In this document: piece after piece, positions 1-8,562 of the stretch
How the letters are laid out: each line of letters opens with the position of its first letter
Position numbering within the stretch: position 1 is the first letter of the stretch
Source of the DNA: Ochrovirga pacifica
GTDB lineage: Bacteria > Bacteroidota > Bacteroidia > Flavobacteriales > Flavobacteriaceae
Reading direction: 5' to 3'
NCBI RefSeq assembly: GCF_000220525.1
Contig: NZ_AFPK01000068.1
Coordinates: 1-64,000, forward strand
Length of the DNA: 64,000 nt
Notes under the pieces: generated by a model
Databases searched by the model: none
What the model saw: only the letters and a program-made list of their open reading frames with translations
What the model was told of the DNA's origin: nothing
Translations under genes and position numbers: made by a program

Positions 1-19
1 AGGGATTTTTTATTTGATA

Positions 20-55
20 ACATCCCGATTCTATAAACAGAATCGGGATGTTTTT
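20..55 (+). terminator. Intrinsic terminator of a gene left of the window
   Basis: A perfect inverted repeat with a 13-bp stem (20-32 with 39-51) and a 6-base loop is followed by a T run at 51-55. It has the form of a rho-independent terminator read on the plus strand. The gene it serves is outside the window. Confidence 0.75.
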
Positions 56-301
56 GTTTGGATACCTGTTTTTATACTCTTAAAATGAAAGGCTTAAACA
101 GAGGAACAGTTTAAAATTAGACATAAAAAAAAAGCGTTAAAACTAACACTTTTTTTAGATAGGGTCGGTTAAATCATAGCAAATCTTCCCAATTTATTTT
201 CTTTTTTTCGAAGCATAAAATTTAGAAATTTTATACCTTTATTGTGGTAAGTAAAAGTTATTTTACCTTTTACAAATTTAAATTAGTAATAAAGAATATA
301 C

Positions 302-321
302 AACTGTGTCTTTACGCAGTT
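302..321. promoter_or_regulatory. Palindromic operator-like site ACTGTGT-N4-ACGCAGT
   Basis: ACTGTGT (303-309) and ACGCAGT (314-320) form an inverted repeat with one mismatch, 21 bp before the regulator start codon. An identical arrangement with the same 4-base spacer occurs at 58673-58690, upstream of the second rteC gene. The position suggests autoregulation of the LuxR-type regulator, which is inference. The rest of the 56-341 intergenic stretch is AT-rich and shows nothing else I can name. Confidence 0.4.
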
Positions 322-341
322 TTTAAATAATACTCAAATTA

Positions 342-1073
342 ATGGATTTAGAAAGTTTAGGTTCACACACAAAGAGTTTGGTAACCAATATACCAGTTGA
401 CCAAGAACACCCAACATATAAGCATTATAAAGAGACTTTGCCATCATTCCCTAACCAAGCAGTATACATATATTCTTTTAAAGAGAATAGAATGGTATAT
501 GCACAGGGATGGGAAGAAATTTTAGGGTATAGTGATGATGAGATTACGATGTTAACGATTGTAACAATTACAACTCCTAGATTTTTAAAATTTTCTGCTG
601 AGTTGAATGACAAAGCAATGATGTTTTTGGCTAATCAAACAGAGAACCTAGAAGAGTATAGTTTTACATTAGAGTTAGAAAAGGTACATAAGAATGGTAC
701 AATAGTACCTTTGTTTTCTAGAGTGGGTATTCATAAAGCGGACAATGGACAAATAGAGGAGATTATAGGTTACTCTGAGGTAATAAAAACTTTAAAGTTA
801 GGTGATGTAATGCAATACGCCGCTTACGGACCTAAGGTAAATGAATTTGAAGCTGCTTTAAACCAGGAGTTATTTCAGCATTATGCAATTTCAAGAAAAG
901 AACGTGAAGCGTTAATTTTAGCTGCAAAAGGTTATGCTTTTAAAGAAATAGCGGAAGAGTTAGGAGTATCTCAATCTGCTATAGAAAAGAGAATTATACC
1001 TTTATACAGAAGGTTTAATGTAAAGAGTTTACCTCATTTGATTGGTTTTGCTTATCAAAATAATATATTGTAA
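342..1073 (+). CDS. PAS domain-containing LuxR-family transcriptional regulator
   Basis: This 243-residue protein has a PAS-like sensor region (about residues 35-150, with the WEEILGYSDDEI segment typical of PAS folds). A C-terminal LuxR-type helix-turn-helix follows (about 180-240; ISRKEREALILAAKGYAFKEIAEELGVS split over the helices). Such proteins in Flavobacteriia are cytoplasmic DNA-binding regulators whose PAS domain may sense a small ligand or a protein partner. No receiver domain is present, so it is not a classical response regulator. It stands alone, convergent with the next gene, with an operator-like palindrome just upstream. The ligand and targets cannot be read from sequence. Confidence 0.85.
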   Translation: MDLESLGSHTKSLVTNIPVDQEHPTYKHYKETLPSFPNQAVYIYSFKENRMVYAQGWEEILGYSDDEITMLTIVTITTPRFLKFSAELNDKAMMFLANQTENLEEYSFTLELEKVHKNGTIVPLFSRVGIHKADNGQIEEIIGYSEVIKTLKLGDVMQYAAYGPKVNEFEAALNQELFQHYAISRKEREALILAAKGYAFKEIAEELGVSQSAIEKRIIPLYRRFNVKSLPHLIGFAYQNNIL

Positions 1074-1102
1074 ATCTCTATTACCAAGAGAGATTTACAA
1101 TA
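1066..1102. terminator. Bidirectional terminator between convergent genes
   Basis: A 14-bp inverted repeat (1066-1079 with 1089-1102) spans the stop codon of the LuxR-type regulator and the last codons of the convergent ATPase gene. It can therefore end transcription from both sides. The terminator overlaps coding sequence at both ends because only 7 bases separate the genes. Confidence 0.6.
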
Positions 1103-2085
1103 CTGATTTTATCCTTGGGAACTCCAATAGCCTTAGGTAATTGTGACCATTCTTCTTTTTCGTCCTCTTTATTAACACCCAAAACCCAAATCACATTTTT
1201 ATTCTTTAAAATTTCTCTATTTTTAGATTCAGATTCATTGGTTAATGCATCTACCAATTCTAAGAATTGTTCGTGTGTAATGGCATTAAAATTATCAGGA
1301 TTAATATCATCAATAATAAGATATTTACAATTATCCCAAGTCCAAAGTAATTCATTGTTTATTTGTTCAGGATTGTGAAATAAAGTAAAGAGTTTGGTTG
1401 CTGTAATGTAGGTACAAGTTTGTTTTTTTAGAGCAAGTTCGTTTGCAATGGCAACTCCTAAGTTTGATTTACCTTCGTTTACACTTCCATAGATTAATAA
1501 GTGATTTCCTGTAGATTTAGGAGTATTATTAATATAACTTTCAACAATATCTTTTTCTTCTTCGTCTAAAAACTCACCTTTCCACTGAGATAATCGATAT
1601 TGAAAAGGAAAGTAAGCATACTGTTGATAAATTCTAGTTGTGTACCAATAAACAAAAGGGTAAAATAAGGCTATTAATAGTAAAATTGATACCCATTTTA
1701 TATTTTGATTAAGCGGATTGATAACAACACAAGAAACCATTGCTCCTAAGGCAAAATAAAGAACATCAGTAATAGTATCAAAAATAAGATGATCCCATTT
1801 GGGTTTAAAAACACGATCCTTTTTTGAAAAAAATAAAGGAAGTACCAAGTTGAAGAACTCGAAATAAGCCCACACAGAGGCAACTATAATACTGTAGTAA
1901 ACAGGGGGATGTTCATTTCTATATAAAACACTTAAAACAATACTTGGAAAAAAACCTAAAGTAAAATGGCCTAGTTGATTAGCGAGCCATGCGTAGGTTA
2001 AACTGACTCCTCTTTGTGAGTCTTTTCCAAATAAATCTTTTACAAATAATTGTTTTACAAATACTTTAGGGTTGATTTTTTCCAC
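1081..2085 (-). CDS. Membrane-anchored P-loop ATPase of unknown function
   Basis: The N-terminal half (about residues 30-165) holds about four hydrophobic segments. The C-terminal half is an ATPase domain with Walker A GSVNEGKS (about 201-208) and Walker B YLIIDDI (about 260), resembling the DnaA/IstB-like AAA fold. The start is GTG, because an in-frame TAA lies just upstream and there is no ATG. I do not recognise the family. A membrane-tethered ATPase of this layout could act in signalling or in defence, but nothing nearby supports either. It stands alone between the regulator and the pfl operon. Confidence 0.7.
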   Translation of the reverse strand: MEKINPKVFVKQLFVKDLFGKDSQRGVSLTYAWLANQLGHFTLGFFPSIVLSVLYRNEHPPVYYSIIVASVWAYFEFFNLVLPLFFSKKDRVFKPKWDHLIFDTITDVLYFALGAMVSCVVINPLNQNIKWVSILLLIALFYPFVYWYTTRIYQQYAYFPFQYRLSQWKGEFLDEEEKDIVESYINNTPKSTGNHLLIYGSVNEGKSNLGVAIANELALKKQTCTYITATKLFTLFHNPEQINNELLWTWDNCKYLIIDDINPDNFNAITHEQFLELVDALTNESESKNREILKNKNVIWVLGVNKEDEKEEWSQLPKAIGVPKDKISIVNLSW

Positions 2086-2203
2086 AATTCTTTAAAATAA
2101 CAGTTTTAGCATGGGCAAGTTACTTATTTTTTCAAAGCAATCAAACAAAGAAATCTATATAAAATTGTTAATATCTTGTAGTCTGATTGCTTTTAGAACA
2201 CTA

Positions 2204-3460
2204 CTAAGAAGCAGCAATGGCTACTTTTTTTGTTTTGATAGTATTTGAAATTTGTATTTTCATTAAAATTGAAAACACAAGAGCAATTATGAATAAATTT
2301 GAAAAAATAACTAGTGTGGTATCTAAAGAACCTGTTTTGGTTTTAACCACATCGTAAATGGTTGGTCCTATAACTCCAGCCAATCCCCATGCAGCCAATA
2401 CCATTCCGTGAATTGCTCCTAATTGCTTAGTTCCAAACAAATCGCCTAAAAAAGCAGGCAAGGTAGAAAAACCACCTCCGTACATGGTAATTACGGTAAA
2501 TAGTACAATTAAGAATGCAGTTTCTACCTGAATTTTAGGTAAAAAGTAAAAGGCAAGTATTTGAAAAGAAAAGAAGATGATAAAGGTATTTGCTCTCCCT
2601 AAATAATCGGACAATGTAGACCAAGTAATTCTTCCCAAGCCGTTAAATACACCAATGAAACCAACAACAGCAGCAGCTTGCATAGGAGTGTAGTTTAGTT
2701 TTTCTTGCATCATTGGACTAGCAGCAGAAATAATTGCAATTCCACAAGAGATGTTGATAAACATCATAATCCACATGTAATAAAACCTAGAAGTTTTTAG
2801 AGCTTCGTTGGCACTACTGTTAGACAAATCTTGTTTGATGTGTTTTTGTGCTCCTGCTTTAAAACCATTAGGAACATATCCTTCCGGAGGTCTTTCTATG
2901 TATCTGGCAGATGAAAGAATTAGTATCATATAAATAATTCCTAATATATAAAAGGCATTGGCAACCCCAACAGATTCAAATAATTTAGCCATTACAGGTC
3001 CAAAAATTAGAGCAGCAAAACCAAAACCCATAATGGCCATTCCTGTTGCCAAACCACGTTTGTCTGGAAACCATTTTACCAAGGTACTTACAGGGGTAAT
3101 ATACCCTAATCCAAGCCCAATACCACCTATAACACCATAACAGATATAAAATAAGGTTAACGATTCTAACTGTACTGCAAAGCCAGCACCTAAAACACCA
3201 ATACCATAAAATAATCCTGCAGTTGTACCACTAATTTTAGGTCCTACTTTTTCTACCCATCTTCCTAAAAAGGCAGCAGACAATCCTAACAATAAAATGG
3301 CAATTTTAAATGCCCATTTAATCACACTACCTTCTACACCAAACACATCTTTTACAGGATTTGTCATAACTGAATATGCGTATACAGAACCAATGGAAAT
3401 ATGAATTCCTACTGCTGAAGCTGCAATGAGCCATCGATTTTTTATTTTTTGTGATTTCAT
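2204..3460 (-). CDS. MFS transporter, OFA (oxalate/formate antiporter) family
   Basis: The protein has 418 residues with twelve predicted membrane segments. It begins with the RWLIAASAVGIHISIGSVYAYSV-type helix (given here only as its family-typical opening) seen in OFA transporters. It is the last gene of the pflB-pflA-transporter operon, 12 bases after pflA, so export of formate or exchange of a carboxylate made during fermentation is the natural guess. OFA members also carry other anions, so the substrate is inferred from context only. Residues around the first helix and the loop between helices 2 and 3 match MFS topology. Confidence 0.8.
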   Translation of the reverse strand: MKSQKIKNRWLIAASAVGIHISIGSVYAYSVMTNPVKDVFGVEGSVIKWAFKIAILLLGLSAAFLGRWVEKVGPKISGTTAGLFYGIGVLGAGFAVQLESLTLFYICYGVIGGIGLGLGYITPVSTLVKWFPDKRGLATGMAIMGFGFAALIFGPVMAKLFESVGVANAFYILGIIYMILILSSARYIERPPEGYVPNGFKAGAQKHIKQDLSNSSANEALKTSRFYYMWIMMFINISCGIAIISAASPMMQEKLNYTPMQAAAVVGFIGVFNGLGRITWSTLSDYLGRANTFIIFFSFQILAFYFLPKIQVETAFLIVLFTVITMYGGGFSTLPAFLGDLFGTKQLGAIHGMVLAAWGLAGVIGPTIYDVVKTKTGSLDTTLVIFSNLFIIALVFSILMKIQISNTIKTKKVAIAAS

Positions 3461-3472
3461 CTATGTTCGTTT

Positions 3473-4222
3473 TTAATTAATTTTTACTTTCTGAAAATAG
3501 TTGCTTAAAATATGAGCTGCTTGTTGTAGTTCTTCTTCTGTATTTTCTCTTGCATTTTTCAATTCGTATTCCCACCCTAAAGCCTCCCATTTATGAATTC
3601 CTAATTTGTGGTAAGGCTGAAGTTCTATTTGCTCTATATGCTTATAATTTTTAAAATAATTACCCAAGGCATGTAAAAGTTCGGGTGTATTTGTAATTTC
3701 TGGAATTAGTACATAGCGTAACCACATTTTTTTGCCTGATGTTTCTCTGTATTTTGCAAACTGAAACGTGGTTTCTTTATTCTTTACTCCTGTTATTTTT
3801 TGATAGCCTTCTTCGGTCATATGCTTAATATCTAGCATGACCAAGTCTGCATAATTGTCTAAAAGTTCTTTGACAGGATGATTTAAAATTCTACCATTGG
3901 TATCTATATTGGTATGAATACCTTCTTCTTTTAAACGTTTGAAAAATGTAATCAGGTTTTTGGCTTGTAACATAGGTTCTCCACCAGATACAGTAACACC
4001 TCCATTTTTTCCAAAATAAGATTTCATCCGAATGGCACGTTGTACCAAATCTTCAATTTCATATTCAGAACCACCTTGAGTGTCTATGGTATCAGGGTTG
4101 TGGCAATACAAACATTTTAGTTTACAGCCTTGTAAAAAGACAACCATTCTTATACCTGGTCCGTCATGAGTTCCGAAAGATTCTATAGAATGTACGTTTA
4201 GTGTGTGGTTTGTAGTTTTCAT
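3473..4222 (-). CDS. pflA: Pyruvate formate-lyase-activating enzyme (radical SAM)
   Basis: This 249-residue radical SAM enzyme has the CxxxCxxC iron-sulfur motif (CKLKCLYC, about residues 33-40) and the glycine-rich GGEPM SAM-binding segment (about 80). It uses a [4Fe-4S] cluster and S-adenosylmethionine to install the glycyl radical on PflB. The gene lies between pflB and the OFA transporter in one operon. The 141-base gap from pflB holds a long inverted repeat that could lower expression of the activase relative to its substrate protein. Length and motifs fit PflA closely. Confidence 0.95.
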   Translation of the reverse strand: MKTTNHTLNVHSIESFGTHDGPGIRMVVFLQGCKLKCLYCHNPDTIDTQGGSEYEIEDLVQRAIRMKSYFGKNGGVTVSGGEPMLQAKNLITFFKRLKEEGIHTNIDTNGRILNHPVKELLDNYADLVMLDIKHMTEEGYQKITGVKNKETTFQFAKYRETSGKKMWLRYVLIPEITNTPELLHALGNYFKNYKHIEQIELQPYHKLGIHKWEALGWEYELKNARENTEEELQQAAHILSNYFQKVKIN

Positions 4223-4248
4223 AGCAAAGGGGATGAAATGTTAAAAAA

Positions 4249-4330
4249 AGGGATTCAAAAAATACCGATTGTACTTTTTATTTTTAAAAAGTGGCTCTAA
4301 TACAGAGTCAGTTTTATTTTTTGAATCCCT
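4249..4330 (-). promoter_or_regulatory. Long intercistronic stem-loop between pflB and pflA
   Basis: A perfect 16-bp inverted repeat (4249-4264 with 4315-4330) encloses about 50 bases that contain a second small hairpin around the CTCTAATACAGAG segment. In the mRNA this would form a strong stem between the pflB stop and the pflA start. Likely roles are partial termination or mRNA stabilisation, giving more PflB than PflA. The structure is seen directly; its role is inferred. Confidence 0.55.
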
Positions 4331-4363
4331 AATAACAACTAATACTACTACTTATGGTTTAGT

Positions 4364-6592
4364 TTACATAGACTTATGGAAAGAACGTGTAATTACTTCT
4401 AACTGTTGTTCTTTGGTTAGCCTGATAAAATTAACAGCATATCCAGAAACACGAAGGGTTAGCTGTGGGTGGTTTTCAGGATGTTCCATTGCATCTAATA
4501 AAGTTTCTTTATCTAATACGTTTACATTTAAGTGTTGTGCTCCGTTGTTAAAATATCCGGTTAACGTAGCAACTAAATTGTCTACTCTGTCTTTTTCATT
4601 AGCTCCCAATGATTTAGGGATGATAGAGAATGTGTTAGAAATTCCATCTTGAGAATCGTTATAATCAATTTTAGCAACAGAGTTTAAAGAAGCTAATGCA
4701 CCATTGGTATCACGTCCGTGCATAGGATTTGCTCCGGGTGCAAACGGAACTCCTTTTTTACGACCATCAGGTGTAGCTCCTGTTTTTTTACCGTACACTA
4801 CGTTAGAGGTAATGGTTAATACAGACATAGTGGGTTCTGCATTTTTGTAAACAGGCAACTTTTTTAGTTCATTATTAAAATCTCTTACAGCATTTTTTGC
4901 AAATACATCTACACGATCATCATCATTTCCATATTTTGGAAAATCTCCTTCAATTTCAAAATCTACTGTTAAACCTTCATCATTTCTAATTGGTTTTACT
5001 TTGGCATATTTAATAGCAGATAAAGAATCTGCTACAATAGATAAACCAGCAATACCATAAGCAATGTTTACATGTGGATTGGTGTCTATCAAAGCCATTT
5101 GAGCTTTTTCATAATAGTATTTATCGTGCATATAGTGAATAATATTCATAGCATCGTTGTAAACACCAGCAACATGTCTCATGGCAATTTTAAAGTTATA
5201 CATCACTTTTTCAAAATCTAGGTATTCATCAGGATCACAAGGTTCAATACCTTCTACCATTAGTGTTCCTGTATTTTCACATTTACCACCATTAATGGCC
5301 AGTAATAATGTTTTTGCTAGGTTGGTTCTTGCTCCAAAGAATTGGATTTGTTTTCCTATTTCTTGGTAAGATACACAACAAGCAATTCCATAATCGTCAG
5401 ACCCTCTAGAGATACGCATCAAATCATCATTTTCAAATTGAATTGACGATGTGTCGATTGCTACTTTAGCACAGAATTTTTTAAAATTTTCTGGAAGTAA
5501 AGGAGACCATAGCACGGTAATGTTTGGTTCAGGAGAAGGGCCTAAGTTGTACAGTGTGTGTAAAAAACGGAAAGCTGTTTTGGTTACTTTGCTACGACCA
5601 TCATTTAACATTCCACCAATAGCTTCTGTAACCCAAGTAGGATCCCCTGCAAAAATTTCATCATAGGCAGCCATACGTAAATGACGAACCATTCTTAATT
5701 TCATTACAAACTGATCTATATATTCTTGTGCTTCTTCTTCAGTAATCAATCCATCATTTAAGTCTTTTTCAATAAAAATGTCTAAAAATGTAGATACATT
5801 TCCTAAAGACATAGCTGCACCATCTTGTTCTTTTACAGCTGCTAAATAAGCCATGTATGTCCATTGTACAGCTTCTCTTGCATTTTGTGCAGGACGAGTT
5901 AAGTCTAAACTGTAATGGTTTCCCATTAAAACCATATCTTTTAAAGCTTTTATTTGTTCTGCTACTTCTTCTCTTAAACGGATGGTAGCATCGCACATAG
6001 GCCCTGTAATATTTTCTAAATCTGCTTTTTTGTCGGCAATCAATTTATCTATTCCAAATAAAGCAACTCTTCTATAATCTCCAATAACTCTACCACGAGC
6101 ATAATTATCAGGTAAACCAGTTAAAAATCCAAGGGATCTGTATTTTTTTATTTCTGCATTGTAAGCATCAAAAACACCATCGTTATGGGTTTTAACATAT
6201 TTAGTAAATAAATTTTGTATGTCTCTACTGGGCTCTAATCCGTGTTCTTGTAGTGCTTTTACTACTACTTTATAACCCCCAAAAGGTTTCATTGCTCTTT
6301 TAAGCAACTCATCGGTTTGTAGCCCTACAATAGTTTCATTTTCTTTATCAATATAACCTGCTTTAAAATTGGCTATACCCGAAATGGTTTTTGTATCAAT
6401 AGCACGGATTCCGTTATTTTGTCTTTCCTCTTGCATGGCTTTTTTACAAATATCCCAAAGCTTTTGTGTCTTGCTACTAGGACCTACTAAAAAACTATAA
6501 TCTCCGTGGTATGGCTGAATATTTTTGTATACAAATTCTTTTACACTGACGACAGTATTGTCTAATTCTGGTTGATGGTCGATGGTTTTCAT
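4364..6592 (-). CDS. pflB: Formate C-acetyltransferase (pyruvate formate-lyase)
   Basis: This 742-residue glycyl-radical enzyme cleaves pyruvate with CoA to acetyl-CoA and formate during anaerobic growth. The adjacent catalytic cysteines are in GIACCVSYQ (Cys405-Cys406). The radical glycine is in RVSGYAVNF (Gly717), matching the E. coli Cys418/419 and Gly734 layout. It is the first gene of the operon with pflA and an OFA transporter. A Crp/Fnr-like palindrome lies about 75 bases upstream, in line with oxygen-responsive control. The divergent flavodoxin is a plausible electron donor to the activating enzyme. A fermentative branch in this organism is implied. Confidence 0.97.
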   Translation of the reverse strand: MKTIDHQPELDNTVVSVKEFVYKNIQPYHGDYSFLVGPSSKTQKLWDICKKAMQEERQNNGIRAIDTKTISGIANFKAGYIDKENETIVGLQTDELLKRAMKPFGGYKVVVKALQEHGLEPSRDIQNLFTKYVKTHNDGVFDAYNAEIKKYRSLGFLTGLPDNYARGRVIGDYRRVALFGIDKLIADKKADLENITGPMCDATIRLREEVAEQIKALKDMVLMGNHYSLDLTRPAQNAREAVQWTYMAYLAAVKEQDGAAMSLGNVSTFLDIFIEKDLNDGLITEEEAQEYIDQFVMKLRMVRHLRMAAYDEIFAGDPTWVTEAIGGMLNDGRSKVTKTAFRFLHTLYNLGPSPEPNITVLWSPLLPENFKKFCAKVAIDTSSIQFENDDLMRISRGSDDYGIACCVSYQEIGKQIQFFGARTNLAKTLLLAINGGKCENTGTLMVEGIEPCDPDEYLDFEKVMYNFKIAMRHVAGVYNDAMNIIHYMHDKYYYEKAQMALIDTNPHVNIAYGIAGLSIVADSLSAIKYAKVKPIRNDEGLTVDFEIEGDFPKYGNDDDRVDVFAKNAVRDFNNELKKLPVYKNAEPTMSVLTITSNVVYGKKTGATPDGRKKGVPFAPGANPMHGRDTNGALASLNSVAKIDYNDSQDGISNTFSIIPKSLGANEKDRVDNLVATLTGYFNNGAQHLNVNVLDKETLLDAMEHPENHPQLTLRVSGYAVNFIRLTKEQQLEVITRSFHKSM

Positions 6593-6665
6593 AAGATTAA
6601 ATTTTAGATGTTTTATGCTATTGTTTCTATAAAGTAAAATAAATACTATTTAGTCTTTATTTATA

Positions 6666-6677
6666 TGATTTTTATCA
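6666..6677. promoter_or_regulatory. Crp/Fnr-family binding-site-like palindrome
   Basis: TGAT-TTTT-ATCA is a perfect palindrome with the spacing of the FNR consensus TTGAT-N4-ATCAA. It sits in the divergent region between pflB and the flavodoxin gene, whose products both suit anaerobic metabolism. The match to the core is direct; binding and the regulator are inferred. The outer bases (A on the left, C on the right) deviate from the consensus. Confidence 0.5.
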
Positions 6678-6733
6678 CATTTATAAAACTAGAAATATTT
6701 ATTTTTATTTATTAAGAATAAATAAAAATAAAT

Positions 6734-6741
6734 TAACTTTG
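6734..6741 (+). promoter_or_regulatory. Predicted -7 element of the flavodoxin promoter
   Basis: TAACTTTG fits the Bacteroidota -7 consensus TAnnTTTG and lies 26 bases before the flavodoxin ATG. No convincing -33 TTG is present at the usual spacing, which would suit an activator-dependent promoter. Confidence 0.4.
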
Positions 6742-6767
6742 TGATAACAATTATAATTAAGTAAAAG

Positions 6768-7283
6768 ATGGAACATACAGTCGGTTTATTTTTTGGATCA
6801 GATACTGGAATTACAGAAGAACTAACGCACGATATTGTGGAGGGTTTTAAGGAAGTAGCCGTAAAAGAAGTGTCTGAAGCCAAAGCAGAAGATTTTGAAT
6901 CTTATGATTTAATTTTATTGGGACTGTCTACCTGGTACGATGGTGATTTGCAAAGTGATTGGGAAGATTTTTTTGAAGAGTTTAAAACAATTGATTTTAC
7001 AGGAAAAAAAGTCGCAATTTATGGTTTAGGAGATCAAATAGGTTACGCAGAATATTTTATTGATGGAGTAGGAATTTTAGCAGAAGTTGTAATAGAAAAT
7101 GGAGGAGAAGTAGTGGGTAAATGGTCTGTTGAGGGTTATAAACATACCGAATCTAAGGCAATTATACCTAATGATACAGCTTATTTTTATGGTTTGGCTT
7201 TAGATAATGATAATGAATCTGAATTGAATGAAGAGCGAATTAATCAATGGATAGAGCAAGTTAAAAAAGAATTTAACCTATAG
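6768..7283 (+). CDS. fldA: Flavodoxin (FMN-binding electron carrier)
   Basis: This 171-residue long-chain-type flavodoxin has the N-terminal phosphate-binding loop FFGSDTGITEE (about residues 8-18). Its aromatic FMN-stacking region is STWYDGDLQSDW (about 55-66), and it carries a GLGDQIGYAEYF segment. It is a small acidic cytosolic one-electron carrier. Divergence from pflB across a shared regulatory region suggests it supplies electrons to the radical SAM activase PflA, as flavodoxin does in E. coli. The pairing is inferred from position. A strong terminator follows. Confidence 0.93.
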   Translation: MEHTVGLFFGSDTGITEELTHDIVEGFKEVAVKEVSEAKAEDFESYDLILLGLSTWYDGDLQSDWEDFFEEFKTIDFTGKKVAIYGLGDQIGYAEYFIDGVGILAEVVIENGGEVVGKWSVEGYKHTESKAIIPNDTAYFYGLALDNDNESELNEERINQWIEQVKKEFNL

Positions 7284-7315
7284 CATATTACATTTTCGTT
7301 TTGTTTGTTTTTGTA

Positions 7316-7348
7316 AAAACACCTATTGCCAATGGCAATAGGTGTTTT
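7316..7348. terminator. Bidirectional terminator, 15-bp stem
   Basis: A perfect 15-bp stem (7316-7330 with 7334-7348) with a 3-base loop lies between the convergent flavodoxin and carboxynorspermidine decarboxylase genes. The A- and T-rich stem edges allow function in both directions. Confidence 0.8.
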
Positions 7349-7350
7349 GT

Positions 7351-8487
7351 TTAGGACAATCTAGACTTGTAGTCATGGTAGGTAAATTTGCGAATTGTTT
7401 TAAGGCGGTTTTCTTTTGTCCAGATACAAATGTCTGGATGTTTAACTCCATTAAACATAGTGGTTTTTACCATGGTATAGTGAATCATGTCTTTAAAAAC
7501 CAGTTGGTCGCCTATTTGTAATTCTTTTTCAAACGCATAAGGTTCCATAAAATCACCCGCTAAGCAACTAGTACCTCCCAATCTATATACAAATTTGCTA
7601 TGGCTATCAGGATTGCATGCCCCTACAATTTTGGGTCTGTAAGGCATTTCTAAAGTATCGGGCATATGGGCTGTAAAAGAAACATCTAGCATGGCTGTTT
7701 TCACTCCTCTGCTTTGTACAATATCCAACACAGTAGTTGTTAATACGCCTGTTTCCCAAGCAAATGCACTTCCTGGTTCTAAAATAATTTGCACATTGTA
7801 CTTTTTTTTAAAAGCTTTTAGAAGTTGAATCAAATGTTGCGTATCATAACCTTTACGAGTCATTAAGTGTCCGCCTCCCATATTAATCCATTTGATTTGA
7901 TGTAAATAATCACCAAAGCGTTGTTCTAAAGCAATCAATGTTTTTTCCAATGCATAGGAATCCGATTCGCACAATACATGAAAATGCAACCCTTCAATTC
8001 CTTCAGGCAATTTTTCGGGCATAAAATCTTTAAGAACTCCTAGTCTAGATTTTGGGGAACTCGGGTTGTATAAATCGACTTCTACATCACTTTGTTCTGG
8101 GTTGATGCGTAATCCACAAGAAATTTTATGTTTTGCCGTTAAAGTTTGTTTGTAGTAGTGATTGAATTGAGCCACGGAGTTGAATACAATATGAGAGCTA
8201 TAGCTCATTAATTCTTCAAACTCATCAGGAACATAAGCAGCAGCATACACATGTGCTTTGGTTTTCATTTCTTCAAAACACAAACGAGCTTCGTACAAAG
8301 AGCTAGCGGTTGCTCCTTTAATATATTCTTGAACAATAGGAAAAGCTCCCCACATTGCAAAACCTTTAAAAGCTAAAATGATTTCTATTTCTGCTTGGTC
8401 TTGTACATTTTTTATTAATGATAGGTTGTTGCGTAGCAATTGTTCGTCTAACACAAAAGCTGTGTTGGGTATTTTAGTGTAATCCAT
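7351..8487 (-). CDS. nspC: Carboxynorspermidine/carboxyspermidine decarboxylase
   Basis: This 378-residue PLP enzyme belongs to the alanine racemase-fold decarboxylases. The PLP lysine is in ILAFKGFAMWG (Lys41). The glycine-rich phosphate loop is NMGGGHLMTRKGYD (about 203-216) and the EPGSAFAW segment (about 237) is present. It removes CO2 from carboxyspermidine (or carboxynorspermidine) to give the polyamine. Its partner dehydrogenase lies immediately upstream and the putrescine-forming pair beyond that, so spermidine is the likely product. A hairpin in the 75-base gap separates it from the dehydrogenase, so the two may be co-transcribed with partial attenuation. Confidence 0.92.
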   Translation of the reverse strand: MDYTKIPNTAFVLDEQLLRNNLSLIKNVQDQAEIEIILAFKGFAMWGAFPIVQEYIKGATASSLYEARLCFEEMKTKAHVYAAAYVPDEFEELMSYSSHIVFNSVAQFNHYYKQTLTAKHKISCGLRINPEQSDVEVDLYNPSSPKSRLGVLKDFMPEKLPEGIEGLHFHVLCESDSYALEKTLIALEQRFGDYLHQIKWINMGGGHLMTRKGYDTQHLIQLLKAFKKKYNVQIILEPGSAFAWETGVLTTTVLDIVQSRGVKTAMLDVSFTAHMPDTLEMPYRPKIVGACNPDSHSKFVYRLGGTSCLAGDFMEPYAFEKELQIGDQLVFKDMIHYTMVKTTMFNGVKHPDICIWTKENRLKTIRKFTYHDYKSRLS

Positions 8488-8500
8488 GTATTAGTAAAAA

Positions 8501-8537
8501 AATAGCAAGTACTTCTAAAAAAGAAATACTTGCTATT
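8501..8537 (-). terminator. Hairpin between the two carboxyspermidine genes
   Basis: An 11-bp inverted repeat (8501-8511 with 8527-8537) with an A/T-rich flank lies between the dehydrogenase and decarboxylase genes. On the minus strand it is followed by a run of seven T, so it may be a partial terminator inside the operon. Confidence 0.5.
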
Positions 8538-8562
8538 GGTGTATTATTAATTTTTTTTAAAA

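Noticed and set aside
4269-4652. 127-codon plus-strand frame over the 3' part of pflB
   Set aside because: Antisense shadow of a clear enzyme gene; no family features and it includes the intercistronic hairpin.
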